A stretch of DNA of 64,000 bases from Eutypa lata (Eukaryota > Ascomycota > Sordariomycetes > Xylariales > Diatrypaceae). Within the stretch, counting starts at the first letter, position 1; each line of letters starts with the position of its first letter. Both the position numbers and the translations under genes were made by a program. The stretch lies in contig JAKULF010000003.1 in assembly GCA_022661535.1 (NCBI GenBank), positions 1,054,001-1,118,000 on the forward strand, given 5' to 3'. Shown here in pieces: positions 10,503 through 23,869 of the stretch. The notes under the pieces were generated by a model, which worked only from the letters and a program-made list of their open reading frames with translations, was not told where the DNA came from and did not search any database.

Positions 10503-11733
10503 CTAGATCTCAGCAATGAATTTACACAAACTAGCATCAACATGCTTCGTCGCGGTAATATTAGGAGCCGCCATGTCAAAGGCGTGGGGCAGTCCAGGAT
10601 AGAGGTGGAATTCCACTGGCACATTTGCTGCCGCTAGTCTCGCTGCATATGTTGCACTCTCATCCCGGAACAGATCAAGACCTCCCGTGATAATATAGGT
10701 AGCTGGCAAACCACCCAAGTCCTTAACCCTGGCTGGGGCTGCGTACGGCGAAACGTTGTCTTCCGTTCTTTCCCCTATTTGACGAATTAGCACCTATAGC
10801 TTTCCAATAATGAATAACAAACTGAAATGGGCTTTACCTCGCTCTTTACCGAGATACGCCTTCCAGCCCATGTCGTTTCGAGCCGGTGTCCAAAGGAGAT
10901 GCGGGAATAGAGGTGAGTTCTCGCTAATCGTCGTACGGTCATCAATCATTGGATATTTCAACACCTGTCCAGCCACCGGGGGGTTCAGCCCCTTGTCTCT
11001 TGCCATCAGAACCGCTCCGGCCGCTACTCCTCCGCCTGCACTCGGGCCATACAAGATTATGCGTGCCGGATCCACGTTGAACGTCGTGGTATTGTCTTGA
11101 AGCCACACGACAGTCGAGAAGACGTCCTCCACAGCAGCAGGGAACCGATGTTCGGGCGCCTTGCGGTATTCCACTGCAGCATCTGGAGTTAATATGTAAC
11201 TCTCCTTGGTAGGTAGGTAGATGTCTGAGCTAGGTAGTCTAGGTAGGTACAGGGCTTGTCTGTTCTCCCGGCTGTGCTGCCCCTTTACCCCAGCCCTGGA
11301 ACTAGCCACAAGAGGAATGGAAGAAACCAAGCCCGGAAGACTGCTCACCTCCGAAAAACTGCGTCTCGCTTGCTTGGGCATTCCGAGCGATCACATTGCG
11401 GGCCACCTCCACGCTGCCGCCGATCATGCCACCTCCGACGACGAAGACCACGGCGCGCTGCGGGTTCGCCGTCGCCATGGCCTCCTGCGTCGACTCTGGC
11501 AGAAATCGCGTAACGCCGATGCTGCTGCCGTCGAGGGACGTCACGATGTGATTTGTTTCTTGCACGCCCCCTGGGTAGGCAACGGTGCTGCACAGCGCCC
11601 CTAGGTTTGTATTTATCATGGATCGGAGGGACAATGCGTCGGTGAATGTAGGCGAAGGGCCCTGAGGACCCCTGAGGGAGGCAAGGACTGTTGCGAACTC
11701 GGGGTCGAGTTTCAGGGTCGCCATCCCGTTCAA
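10503..11733 (-). CDS. HSL-type alpha/beta hydrolase (esterase/lipase family)
   Basis: Hormone-sensitive-lipase-type alpha/beta hydrolase (Abhydrolase_3), about 333 residues. Exons are 11733-11349, 11182-10838 and 10774-10503. Joined exons give QFFGDAAVEYRKAPEHRFPAA and LGKERGERTEDNVSPYAAP, matching the family core. Catalytic candidates are Ser176 in YGPSAGG, Asp277 in GGLDLFRDE and His307 in GLPHAFD. Two usual features differ: the oxyanion HGGG reads VVGGG at about 98-102, and the GDSAGG elbow has Pro in place of Asp. A later in-frame ATG (11724) is an equally good start. Intron 1 contains tandem ACCT repeats. It is a likely small-ester hydrolase with unknown substrate, possibly altered in activity. 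Confidence 0.83.
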
Positions 11734-14700
11734 GCTACTTAAGCTGGCTTGTGAATGTCCTTCTTTTCTACGATACTAAGTATAGGATTTTGGTTTTATC
11801 CCTACACGTCGGGTACGGCAGATATGAAAAGGTGCAATAGAGAGGTTTCAGAGCATTCGTGGGAAATTGGGAAAAGTCCGCCATTCAAATGTTGATGGGT
11901 GTTGGAGTTTATATACTCCGAAACTTTTATATTTGTTGGTTCTTATGAGCTAAAAGCGGCGCAGAGAGTCAAACCCTTGTTTGGTTCTCATAAATGCTAT
12001 GAACCAACCCCTCCTTGTCTACTAAATAAACCATTGAAGCGGGGTTCTTTTATACCTACATCATGACCAGCCTAATCATCATTATACCATGAAACCGCTT
12101 GAGGCTCTTATGACAGCTATTATATGCTAACCTGTTTACAGAGAGGCACTTACGCCTCATTAGTTAAGAATCGAATACATTGTATTGTGCTCTGATGCCT
12201 AGAAAGTAAACGAATCTGTATGCAAAAGTCAACAGGACGACATCTTATATACCGTCAGGTCCCATGACAGCTTATATCAATCAATAACTGTGGAGTGTAT
12301 ACAGATCCTTGACCAGCCCCCCTGTAGGTAAGTATAGGCGGAATAATCCCTATCGTGTATAAAATTCCAACACAGTTGTTGTCTTTTTTTTTTTGACAGG
12401 TATAGCTATGTGACGGTACAGGTATGGTGGCGGCGCATCGACGAATCCCCACGATAAGGTGAATATATTAGACAGGAGAAGGGGTGAACGAAAACTATAA
12501 CAAGGTGTGGCACTCAAACTACAGTAGATTCTTAGGCGTTTTTGCCGCAGGAACACACATTCTCTGCAAATACATTTGGTGACGTATTTCAAGAGCATTT
12601 CCTTTTCTTACTACTAAAGAGTTTAAATTATCCCTCAAGTATTTTGTTAACCCCCCGGGATAATATCACGTAACATTTTTATTTTTACGGTTATGGTCTC
12701 TTTAGGTGGCTGTACAGCAAAATAATCGAAAAGCATTCGCAATGGTTGCAAGTCGGGTCATTAAGGAGAGCCACTCTACCATTATCTATAGATAGGTAGC
12801 TGGCAGGTCCTGTTGCTCGTATCTTCACTTTTCTTAAATTACTATTTTCAGCCATCTCCGAACATTTGCAATCGACGTGACATGTCTCCCCTCCTAGTTG
12901 GGAACAACTTTTCTTATTAAAAATTCATTTTTGCTTTTTACAATATCTATTATAGTTTCATTACTACAAGGTTATGAAAGGGACGCAGAACTTATAACCC
13001 CAAGTAGTCTTTGGTGGGCGCGGAGATGTCTCCAAGGGACCTAAAGCCTGGAAACCTCCTGAATAGCTGCAATGCTGAAGGCGGTGTTGTCCACTGTCTT
13101 GGCACCGGGATAATTACTTTTTTGAACAACTTGTTCAGACGTTCGATCACGTTTACACAAATTGTCGAAGCACGAAGACATTGGTTGGTAGCGAACCCAT
13201 ACACGCGTCTTGCGTTCTCAGCATAACTACGGGAGAAGGGAAATGATAACTTACCGGACATGACGGCACCCAGTAGCGGCTCAAGCTTATCCCCTCTCTG
13301 ATATCCGCGGCTTTGAAAACGCATGTGGGATGCTGTAGCCGTAAGGATGGTCAGGACGAGGGAATATATACTTTCTGATTGTTATGAAGTCTGCTGGATC
13401 CCGGAATCAGGTACGAGTGAAACGTTGCATTTTCCTTGTTGTTTGACCCCTTCCTCTTTGCCAAAGCAAGGAATCTCCTATTTAGAAACTTGCGTCCACA
13501 CAGAAGACCGCCAAGTGCTCCTTTATCAAGATGACCACCCTTGCACTTCCAACAAAGTTTCCATTTTCATCTTCTAGTTCGACCTCCGAGGGCTCTGGCG
13601 AATATCTATCTCTTATGGTTGTATTGCAAGACTGTTTCGTATAATGAGAGATAGACTTCACCTAGTTAGCCAAGATGACGACGAGACTGTCAGTCTTATA
13701 TAAAGCAGAAGATGATCTAGTTATACCATCTACGACAAATCCCGACTTTTATGAGCTCTACAGAAACTTGTTTTGGATTCCCGCAGGAGGTGGCAGCTAG
13801 ACTATCCATCTTGACTTCCGCGAATACATACTATATACTATGACACTACGATTGTTTACTGAATTCGATATATTCTAACAAGTAGGGATCTGGTCCAGCC
13901 AGTTCGCGACTGACCTCTACAGGAGCTTGGAACAATAGCGATGTCTCTCCGGATGACGTATAATATAGCCTTTATTGGGAACTCTATCCTGCCTACGATT
14001 CTCTAATGATATCTATAAGTAAGTCATCTCGCCTTTCCTCTTTAGTTACGAACTCATATAACTCGGTTATGCGTCAATTAGGTCAACAAGACACCAGGAA
14101 TTTAACATTTGTGTAGAGAAAGACAGAATCAAGGTCGTACCGAAGGGTAGATTGTGATTTGATCCAAAGGCAAAGGGCTTGCTTTCAGGAACATTTTTAC
14201 AAGGCCGAAGAACTGGGGAGACCTTGAGGTTACGCTAAATTCTCAAAGAACCATGCCTTCCTTTATCCTAGGTATTATCATATACCTGAGCCAAGCCCGT
14301 GTAACATGCGCTGATAGTATGACTACATGAAAGCTATGAGATTGCAATTTTCCACAGATGGACTCGATATGCCGGTAACTATACTACGTGAATCTGACAT
14401 TGGGATAGGGAATCCCGATACATTGGTCCACGTGGTTTTACCCAGGATGATTGACATATCTATCTACATGCCTACATATGACTTGGCAAGCGGACGCGGA
14501 AGCTCCTGTTCCCTTAGAATAGTAGATAAGTAAGCAGTACTGCCAACTATCTACTTCTCAGAAATACCCGCTCATAAACCAGAAAAACATCCTCCATATA
14601 GTCAATATAGGCAGGGGAGGCCGAGGAAAGACCCTTGATACGTAACCAGCAGCATAACACGGCTACCAGCATGTTGCACTGCAACGCAGAGCCACCTAGA

Positions 14701-16784
14701 TAGTCGGGTGCATATGCATGACACCGTACCAGCACTAACCGACTATAGGTACTTACCTACCTAGACCTACATGTAGATATAGTAACTAGACTATCCACCA
14801 CAATGGTACTCCGAGTTGACAAGAGAGACATACATACATACATACGGGTAGGGCAGGGAAAGATGTATGTTCCATTTCGGCACTCTACGTCAGGTGGGGG
14901 TGGGGTACCTACCGCATCGTGTATGCATACCTAACCTAACTGAATCATTTGGTTGCAGGACGAAGCACTTAAATATGTATAAGCATGTATGGAAATGGTA
15001 TCCTACCTAACTAACTCATTCAAATAAGTTCAGGCAGGCACTTATTTGGGTAGAATGGCTTCCTACATAAGGCAGTTGGTCCTTCGGGCTGCATATATCG
15101 CGGTATTAAATGCCAGAAAGAGATACCTAGACTAGCTAATAACTAAGTTTTAGAAGATGTTGATAAGAAGTATGGCCTATTGATTCACTAAAATCTTAGT
15201 TAGACCACCACGCTATGAAAGTATGTACCTACCTACTTACTCTAGTCTAGCCGTATTAGTGCAAGATGTGAACATCACTGGAAAAACCAACATTGAAGTT
15301 AACCAGCCGTCAAGTCTACGTCTACACGTGTCGCATTTTCACACCCTTCCTATTATATACTTAAAATATGTATACCTATGGCGGTCAATTATGTACGTTA
15401 TATGTATTTACGGAGGTTCTAGAAAAGAAGAAGGAAAAATTGCGAAGCTAACGTGAGAATGGGAGGAAACCAACCGAGTGGATCTCCACGAGACAGACAG
15501 ACAGTCAGTCAGTCTACTTCTTATGCATCTGCATATGCGTGCCCGTGGTGTGGTAACTAACTGCATATAACATTTAACACTAACCACATACTGCACATGT
15601 AATGCAAGCCATGTCATCCCTCCCCCTCCATCCATCCATCAATCCACGCATGCTACGGAAATGGTAGCGTTCGTTCGTTCGGTCGGATGCACGATGTTGG
15701 AGAGAGCTTTTAGCCCGTTGAAGATCCATTGTCATATCACTAGAAAATATAACTAAGTAACTAGAGGGACATACCTACATTGCTAGCCATCCCTTTCTCC
15801 ATCCCTCCACCCTCTTCCGCCCCCCTGGTCCTAAATGAAAGCGATTTATCTATATCACGGACTGGATATACTTAACAAAAGCCCCCTTCGGCCCGAGCGC
15901 GAGCAGGATCGGGAATGTCCAAGGGTGGCGGTCCGGGCCGGTCGGTAGTATTTCCCCATTCATATCCCTATTGGGGTACTTTTAGCTGGGGGGGGAGCGG
16001 TCGTCCGTCCTAGTTAAGAAGGGAGGGATCATCACGACGACCAGTATCTAAACGAAGCGTCTGCTAACTTGGGTGGATACGAAATCGTCTTAACGTTAGT
16101 TTAGGGGACCCAGAAGAACCCAAGAGTTCCAGACTGGGAGAACCACTCACCCAACCTTGCTAGCTCACCGCTTTTCATCATTTCATTGGCTTTCTACATG
16201 GTATCTACTGTATGTATGTATGTATGTATGTATGCAGTTTCTAGTTTTCCCCCCTAAACTAACATGACCCATCGCTCACCCATGCCTGACATTTCCCCTC
16301 CACCCCCTACACGTACGTAAATTTTGCGCATCCGGGTGAGGGATCTCGTGTTCCCCGATAGGACGAGTGAAAAGTTTCTTGCAGAATTATCGGCTCGTTC
16401 CATCCATCCATCTATTCAACCCGAGCCACCCGACCGAATCTCATGCGTTCCCCTCTCCTTCGCCAACAACTACCCCTAAGCCTTTCATTATCCCTCCCCT
16501 TGGCGCACGGGAATGCGGCCCGGTAATCGGGGTCACACGGGTTCCCTGTCCTTCACTCTTAGAAACTGGGATAGGAAGGCGAGAGAGAGCACCGAAGTCG
16601 AATAGGAGCACGAGTTCCCGGACGCTGCTAAAGCCGCTCGCTCCATGATGCTACTACATACAAGTAGATGATTCTAATGCCATTATAAACAAAAATTCTG
16701 TTCAGTAAAGACCGTCCGTGGTTTCTTTCCTCCTCGTCTAGTTATGATGTCTTCTAGACTCCACAACGGGTTCTCTGCATCTGT
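11734..16784. other. Gene-poor 5-kb region
   Basis: About 5 kb without a confident gene. Two short stretches have a coding-like look (12992-13324 minus; about 14160-14260 plus) but are broken by stops and frame changes and match nothing I recognise. From 14740 the sequence is full of TACCTA/TAGGTA words, with tetranucleotide repeats of GACA/GTCA near 15495-15512 and TATG at 16211-16234. The part near 16780 would be the 3' flank of the NLR gene. Confidence 0.45.
16211..16234 (+). repeat. (TATG)6 microsatellite
   Basis: Six uninterrupted TATG units lie in non-coding DNA. Confidence 0.9.
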
Positions 16785-19700
16785 TTAGAGCGTCCCCGCT
16801 GCGCTGGGGCGCCTGCCTGTGATGGCATCCAACTCGGCCAGCTCGAGCGCATACTCGGGCTCGCCCTCGAGCATCTCTCGTACCATGTCGATAGCGGTCT
16901 TCGTCTCGTACGAAGAATGGTCGTCCCTTAGCCCGCTGCGGGTCTCGATGGTCGCATGTGGGTCTGCGCCGTGCATGAGGAGACCCCTGACGGCGGCAAC
17001 CCACCGCTCCCGGTTCTGCATGAGCCGTGAGCTGGAGCTACTCTGCATCAGCTGAGACATCGTCATGTTCTGCCGCGAGAAATATTGGCGCCCAGTCTTG
17101 AATGTCTTTACCCAGAGCTTGGGTGCTTCTTTCGGGTCGGCGCCACTCTCGAATAGTAGGTCCAAGAACCGCGAGTCTGGCATATCGTGATGGAAGTCTA
17201 CATAGTCTCCGCTGATCGACATGCATGCCGAGAATCCTTCGGCCTTGGGGCTCACAACGGAATCGAGAAGTTCCTGCGCCTTGCTGCTTCGCACGTCATC
17301 GGGCAACGCTTTCAGCTTCATAGCAACGTAGTTCACGAGGTTTGCTTGAATGGCGAGCGCCAGGAAGTCTTTCCGTTTAGGAGACTTTCCAGTCTCCATT
17401 GGTTCGTAGCCGGCCCAATGCTTTTTGCACAGCGCTGGACACTTCGCTTCAAACCATTCTGTATCGTCATAAAGGGGTACGTGGCGGCGGAGTGACGTGA
17501 CCCAGGCGTGTTGATTCGTCTCGTCTAGTTCGTCTAATAGATCGCAGTAGCCTCTGAAATCTTGGACGTCGTTGTCGATTCGGGCAGCGTATCTCAAGGC
17601 ATTCGCAATGAGTAGCCATGCTTCCGGGAGGAACCGTACGTCCGGCCAAGCAGAGACAGGAGGGCGTAGTACTTCAAAACATTGCATGTGTCTAATGCAG
17701 CCACTCAATAGGGAGATATCAAGGTCGATGCTGGAGGGTGGCCTTGGGACTACTCTGGCCCAGACATCCTTCCTGGCAGCAAACTCCTTAGCGGTTTGGT
17801 GCATGAAAACAACGCGCTGACCGGCCTCTGGAGGCCCCGACTCGACTTCCAGAAGGCCAGCGCAGTGTGTCTGTAGGCGGCGCTGCATCTGATCGCAGAT
17901 TTCTCGAAGGTCTTGAGCATTCCAGTTACGAAGCCTATCGTGCGTGACCCTTAACCTACCCGCGGCCGGACTCTCCTGCTGCGCCTTACGATCAACTAAA
18001 TATCCTTCCTCCGAAAAGGCAAGTGTGATTAAGTTTGGTGGTTCCTGCGCTCTCAGGACTAGCTGGAAAATCTTGCAAGCCTGAAGCTGGTAATCGCGGG
18101 GGAGGTTCTGTATCATCCGCATATATAAGCCTTCTGGTCCGCCGAGCTGATTAGGTAATGAATCCAACGTGGTCCTCAGGGTTTTGATTGACCCCTCTAT
18201 GACCATGTCAATGGCGAGGCGGGCCCAAAGGACGTCCCCAGTGGATTTATGCGCTATCTCGCGACAGAGAGCCGCCATGTTGGGCAAGCCAGGGACGGCT
18301 TGCTCTAAGCGACCAGAGCAATATTGCGCAATCGATGTCTCTGAATGCGTGTGGACTCGAAGGCGGGAGTGGTTGTTGAAGGCTTCCTCGAAGGCTGGCA
18401 ATTCTCGGCTCGAGACACATAATTTAATCGTGTCTTTACTTCCCATCTCGGCAATCAGCCGGGCACAATCCGAATGACTCTCGTTGATCCATTTACTCGA
18501 CCCCAACCCCGCATCTCCCTGTTCCCCGTCATAAACCAATGCAAAGTCTTCTTCCTTATAATAATCCTTCCGATCCATAATTCGATACTCGTCTAAGCCA
18601 TCCATGAAGACGCAAAGCTTTAGTCTCTGCGAGTCGTAGGCGAACAGGGAGTAGAACGCTTGGCTGAGGTTGATAATAGTATTGAACGGAGTAGCGGGTG
18701 GCCATTCGCAGCCAAAGAAGCTGGGGAAGGCGATCGATATCAAATCCCGTCTCGGCGTGAGTATCTGGTATAAAATGCTGCGTAGGACACCCTCTCTAGA
18801 CTTCTGGATATGACTGCCTCCCTCGAAGAGGAAGACTGATGCCACTAGAAGCTCCCCACCCTGTGCCCAGTCCTCCAATTCTTGTCTCGTTCTTTCACTG
18901 CGGCATGCGTATTTCATCAGTGTCGATTTTCCAGACCCGGCCTTGCCCGAAATCCAAAATATCGAATCGCGGGCTGTTAGCCAAGCGTAAAAGGGAGACC
19001 CAAGCTGCTCATCATCCTTGGCCGTCAGGATCCATTCGCAGGTTTGTCCGTAAGCGTCGTCGATTCTTTCTTCTCTATCGTGTATCGAATCGAAGTAGAG
19101 TGTGTCCAGGATCTCTGCTAGTACGTTAACTACAAGTCATCATCATTTATCATCGTGAGAACATACCTTGATTGCGAGTCTCCACTGCTTCCAGTTCTAT
19201 GATGATATTAGCAACGATCTAGTCGTCTAGCATTCACCCTCAGATGCTAGCTAAGGGCTAGAAGGCTAGCTAATGCGGACTACTTACCATAAGGTTTAGG
19301 TCCCGATGATAGCCTGGTGATATGTTTTATGATTTGCCGGTAGCCAGCGGCTTGCCGGTCGTCAAACCTGGCTAGATCAACATGATTAGTCAGAAACTCG
19401 TCTGTCTTGACATTAAGGCCTTCATAAGCTGCGGCGGCTTTCGATATCATCTGTAGATCATTAGTATGAGAATTATAGATCAAGGGCCCCCGGATCGTTG
19501 TGGTACCTGTCCCGTAGGCATCGAAAGCTTCGCCCTAACGCATACGACCTGAATATCTCTAGAAATTAGGGCGAACGTATCCCGCTGATTCTCTAACATC
19601 TCGGAACTTTCTCTGAATAACCGAAGAAGCTCTTTGCTTGGCGGGCGCGGGGCCATGAGAGCCGCATTTGCCACCACTTCTCCCAGGCTCTGCTTGCCGC

Positions 19701-20334
19701 TATTTGAGTGAGGCGTTCCTAGGAATATGACGCCCACAGTTTTCGGGTAAACATTTCCTAACTCGTGGTGACTACCGTAAATCCGCGACATGGCCGCCGT
19801 TACAAGAGCTTCTTTGATGACTAATCCGCCAAGCCCATGACCGACGAAAACAATAGGACGTGCCGTTCTAGTCCGAATTGCCGCCATATCGGCGAGAAGG
19901 CTCTCAGCCTGGTCGGTGAAGGCGTTGTTGCTACCGAAAGGACCCGTCCAACCCCAAGTGATGACCCGTGCGACCTGAAAATCATCCTTCAGAAGATCGC
20001 GTGGCCAGCAGATACCTCTCTGGAACCAATTCGCTATGCGATGACCGAATAGATCGTGGACTACCACAATATCAACACCTCCGTCTCCGTCTGAGACCCC
20101 GTCGTACAACACAAGCACGCCTTTTCCATCAGGAGTGCTGGCGATCGTTTCAATGCTTCCACCACTTGAGATTGATTGATTTGATTTTTCCAGCCTCACA
20201 CTAGAATCGTCGCGAGAAGGACGTGAGGAAGATCGCGTGAGCCTCGCTAGCGTCTCTCTGATTCTCTTCATCGTTACGGAGTTTCTCGAATGGACGCAGA
20301 TGGGAAGAGAAGGGCTCGAGAGTGAAAGGCGCAC
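16785..20334 (-). CDS. Fungal NLR: hydrolase-like, NACHT, degenerate repeats
   Basis: STAND/NLR protein of about 1117 residues, a class tied to fungal non-self recognition and programmed cell death. Exons: 20334-19507, 19450-19288, 19196-19167 (30 nt) and 19117-16785; all phases agree. Residues 85-260 form a SesB/SERAC1-like alpha/beta-hydrolase region (VVHDLFGHR, WPRDLL, ARVITWGW), but the elbow reads GHGLGG at 165-170, so the usual nucleophile Ser is Gly. A linker (LYFDSIHDREERI) leads to the NTPase: Walker A GKAGSGKST at 398-406, Walker B CVFMDGLDEY near 509-518, and a SSREL sensor-like motif near 576. After VVFMHQTAKEF the C-terminus is divergent, with ankyrin-like fragments (LLFESGADP, LLMHGADPH) instead of a clean repeat array. 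The start could be 20271 instead of 20334. Confidence 0.87.
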
Positions 20335-23300
20335 GTATGAAAATCTTGTGAGAGTTCTTCGCTATTAGATCCCTGCTGGCGCTGCTGGTCCTTGCTTCAC
20401 GCCGCCGGCTTCACCGCCAACAAGCATATCCTACAAACCATACGATGTTCTAGAACAACAAGAACAACAACAGCATATCCAGTCAATGGGAAAAGAACGT
20501 CGAATCGGACTTGGGAAGCAGCAGTTAGAGTTCGGCTATGTACCTGTAGCTGTGCAGTTCGGGTTCGAATTGACGCATCACCAACAACATATCAGCTCTG
20601 ACGCCTCAAATTTGCAGATGGAGCAGGGACCACGGCATTATGCATCTCTTTTAGTGGCCTTCCACAGGCATAGCGAGATCGACATAACAACAGGCGGAAG
20701 ACCGGAAGTAAGCGAGAGAGAGAGAGAGCAAGGTGGACTGGAAGGAGCCCAAAGCCCTGTTTACTGCCCAGCCATTGACGAGCGCCTGTAACCCAGGAGG
20801 AAATGGGGTTTGGTCCCAAATGGCCAGGGTGCCTGTGCAGTATCGTGTCATTCCCGCAATTCAGAACCCACATTATGGTCCCATGCGAGCCATATGCGGT
20901 GTAAAGATGTGCTGGAGGCGTCAGAGTTCGTAATCAGGGTAATCAGTGCTACATAATCACCAACCACTACATCTAACTAACAGCTCTACGGAGTACATAA
21001 TAGGGTTAGACGGGAGATACTAGATAGGTAGACAGTTGTTTCGAAACGTTCTATGTCATTTCTTCAGTAGGGCGATATGCAGGGCGAACAGAAAATAGGC
21101 TGACCGAATGCCAAGGGAAGAAGGTAAATCCTTGTTGGCCGTTTCAATTTTGAAGTGAGGGACTGCCCAAGGGACTGCCCAAGGTAGTTACATACCTGCC
21201 CTAGTTGGCCCTAGTTTCCTCTGGTTGGGGTGTGGGGGGTCAGGGTCATCAAACGGTTTTTTTTAATTCCTTCTCTTCTTCTCCCCCTCCCTCTGCTCTC
21301 GTAGTCACTGCCGCTCCTGAGGATTCAAGTCTACCTAGTTATCGCTAACTACCTCTACCTAGTAATGGGAAGGCGGCGGCATTTGTTCCGAACGTGTTAG
21401 TAACCAGTCAGGCTCGTCGTGTAAGACAGGGGACCATGTAGGTCAAATTTGACGAAAAGTTTGCTGTAATTTCTCGACCCTAGAAACTGGGTTAGTCGAA
21501 TCGTTCAACGTTGGTTAGCGGCCGGCGATTCTCCATACTAGGGCTCCACATCACAGGAGCCACTCCACTGGTGATTTTGTTTCGTACGGCCAGACACAGA
21601 GCAGGTTTGAACAAAAGAATTGAGGAGAAACGTCCAGGGTTGCTATACGTACGGGTACAGATTGTGCAATACTATCAGTAACTACGCGTAGGCACATATT
21701 TAGTACATAACTACGCTGCTACGTATGTAGGTATGCGTATCTAGACTGCTAGGTAGGTACTTCTGTATAGTAGATAATGGCCGTTTTACCCACTTCACCT
21801 TTTCACCTTTATTTCGTACCATCTTGCCCATCTTCGCACCATACCTTGGGGTATCCATGGGATCGTAAATGCCTACCTATATTGGTACTCACTAACGCGC
21901 GGAGACTGCTGTATATCCCCATGGCCCTTATGATATCTGGATATCTAGAGATAGTTAAATGGATACGTAGCATGTTCCACACTTAATATGCTACGTACCT
22001 ACGTAATCCTGTAAGTACGTACAGAGCTACTCCGATGCTTACATAGCACACTGATCACTATCTACATGTATATAACTATTGCTTAGTAAAGGCTAGTTAT
22101 GCGCTGTTTTCCATTGTTATATGATATCATTTGCATGTTGAAATGTTCTTACTCAGACGTACATATCAATCAAAGGAGATCGCCATCAGAAAGTCGGTCT
22201 CTCTTACTCTATCACTAGTCAATGGATCCCGGCTAAACCCGTTCACGATACGACGAAGTTCGTGTAAAAATTACGCAAATGCCGTTGGTGCTCTGCTCGA
22301 CTATCTATTCCTCTGATTCGCTGCAGGCCCCGGGTTGTCCAGTTTTGTGGTTCTTTAAGGGTGACTAGTGAGGGCAAATGTACCTATGTAACTATGTAGG
22401 TAGCTACTCTAGAAGCCTCCGGGGTCCCTACACAGGTCTTGAAGATGGAAGCACATGTAGTTATGCCCTGTCTGCAGGTTATACCTGCATACCTGCACAA
22501 TCTGACAATGCGACCATAAAAAATAAAAATAAAGTGTAGGTTCATATAATAAGTTATAGAGTGTATGTATATTGAATTATGGGGGAGCAACTTGGGCTTG
22601 ATGCCATCAACGTAACATTCAAACATTCGAATCCTTGTAATAATTGCACGGGCTTGAACGCACGTGTTGAAGTGAGGAGAGAGAGGGGCTGTGGGCTGAT
22701 GATGTGCGCGGCGCACACACCTATCTACACCAAGCTACCCACGCAAAAGTATTCTAGGCACTCGAAACCTCGTCCAATATCACATGCTGAGCTCCAGAAT
22801 TACTCCGTGGATGGCACCTATGGACCTTGTACCAGGTCCTTGGGGGCTGTATAGTGTTAGCATCGTCGGGGGCTCTCTAGCAATAGCGCTAGATAATGAG
22901 ATGTCCCCCCCCCCCCCCCCGGGCCCCCATAAGAAAGCCCTTGGAAGCCCACTTGATCTAATAACGGCATCGCATCTATCAGTCCCCGTTGAGGCTCGAA
23001 ATCGAGCTATCGCGGGATAATCCGTTAGTGGTGGTAAGATTTTGTCTAGATGTGCGTAGTTATCTAGTTCAGCTCTATCTGTTGGTGTCTCTGCTGTATT
23101 GTACGGATCATTCACCACGATGGTATGTATATATAGCTGTGTAGATACCTATAGCCGGGGCGGTAGCTGGGCTCCGGGATCCCGTTGAACCGCAAATCGT
23201 GGCAAGCCGAGAGAGTAGTAGTAGCAGCAGCGTCGGTAAGCAGATCCTACCTATAGTGCCGTCAACGCGTGTTCTGCAGGGAGTTGTTGCATGGAGCTGC

Positions 23301-23792
23301 AGGCTTGATGATACGTAAACGGTAAGTTGTCTAGACGAGCTACGGATTGGTATCAATGGTGGTATGGATGTATACCCGCCTACTAGCCAAGGCTGGCAAG
23401 CGGGTTCGGTCGATAGTAGCATTTCGCTCCTACGTCCTGGTGCAATAGTAGCTTCGTTGACCCAGCGAGATGGTTCGCTACGATGCTGTTCCCACCTATA
23501 CTAAACAACATGGTGGGATGAACCGCATTGATTATAGGCTAGGTAAAATCATGCAGGCCCCTTCAAAACTTGCTACTCTTAATATTCGTAGCCGGCCTTC
23601 TCAACCTAATATGGACATGGTACCAGATAAGGATGCCCTATAACGACTTAAGTAGCTATAGTCTCTTAAAGGTGTGGGCCTACACATAGAAAATCCCAGA
23701 GTCTCCCCCAGGTCCTCCCCGAAGAAGACTACTTATGCACGTAAACCCGACGGTTCACTCGAGAGTAGCTACCTCGCCCCTCGAGGTCAACG
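20335..23792. other. Gene-poor region upstream of the NLR and terpene synthase
   Basis: About 3.5 kb between two divergent genes. It holds many TACCTA/TAGGTA words, a direct repeat GGGACTGCCCAA at about 21162-21183, a C16 run at 22905-22920 and only short random open frames. No RNA gene or transposon feature is visible. Confidence 0.45.
22905..22920 (+). repeat. C16 homopolymer followed by GGGCCCCC
   Basis: A run of sixteen C is followed directly by GGGCCCCC in non-coding sequence. Exact length is unreliable in most sequencing methods. Confidence 0.8.
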
Positions 23793-23798
23793 TATAAA
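23793..23798 (+). promoter_or_regulatory. TATA box of the terpene synthase gene
   Basis: TATAAA lies 72 bases upstream of the chosen ATG at 23870. It is a plausible core promoter element, supported by motif and position only. Confidence 0.4.
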
Positions 23799-23869
23799 CT
23801 GTCTCACTTAGATCACCATTCTAGTCCGAAGAAAAGTCTTCATGAGCTCAAGCTCAAACTGCCGTCACG

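Noticed and set aside
20392..20933. Overlapping plus-strand frames upstream of the NLR gene
   Set aside because: Short, motif-free and in different frames; likely 5' flank of the NLR gene.
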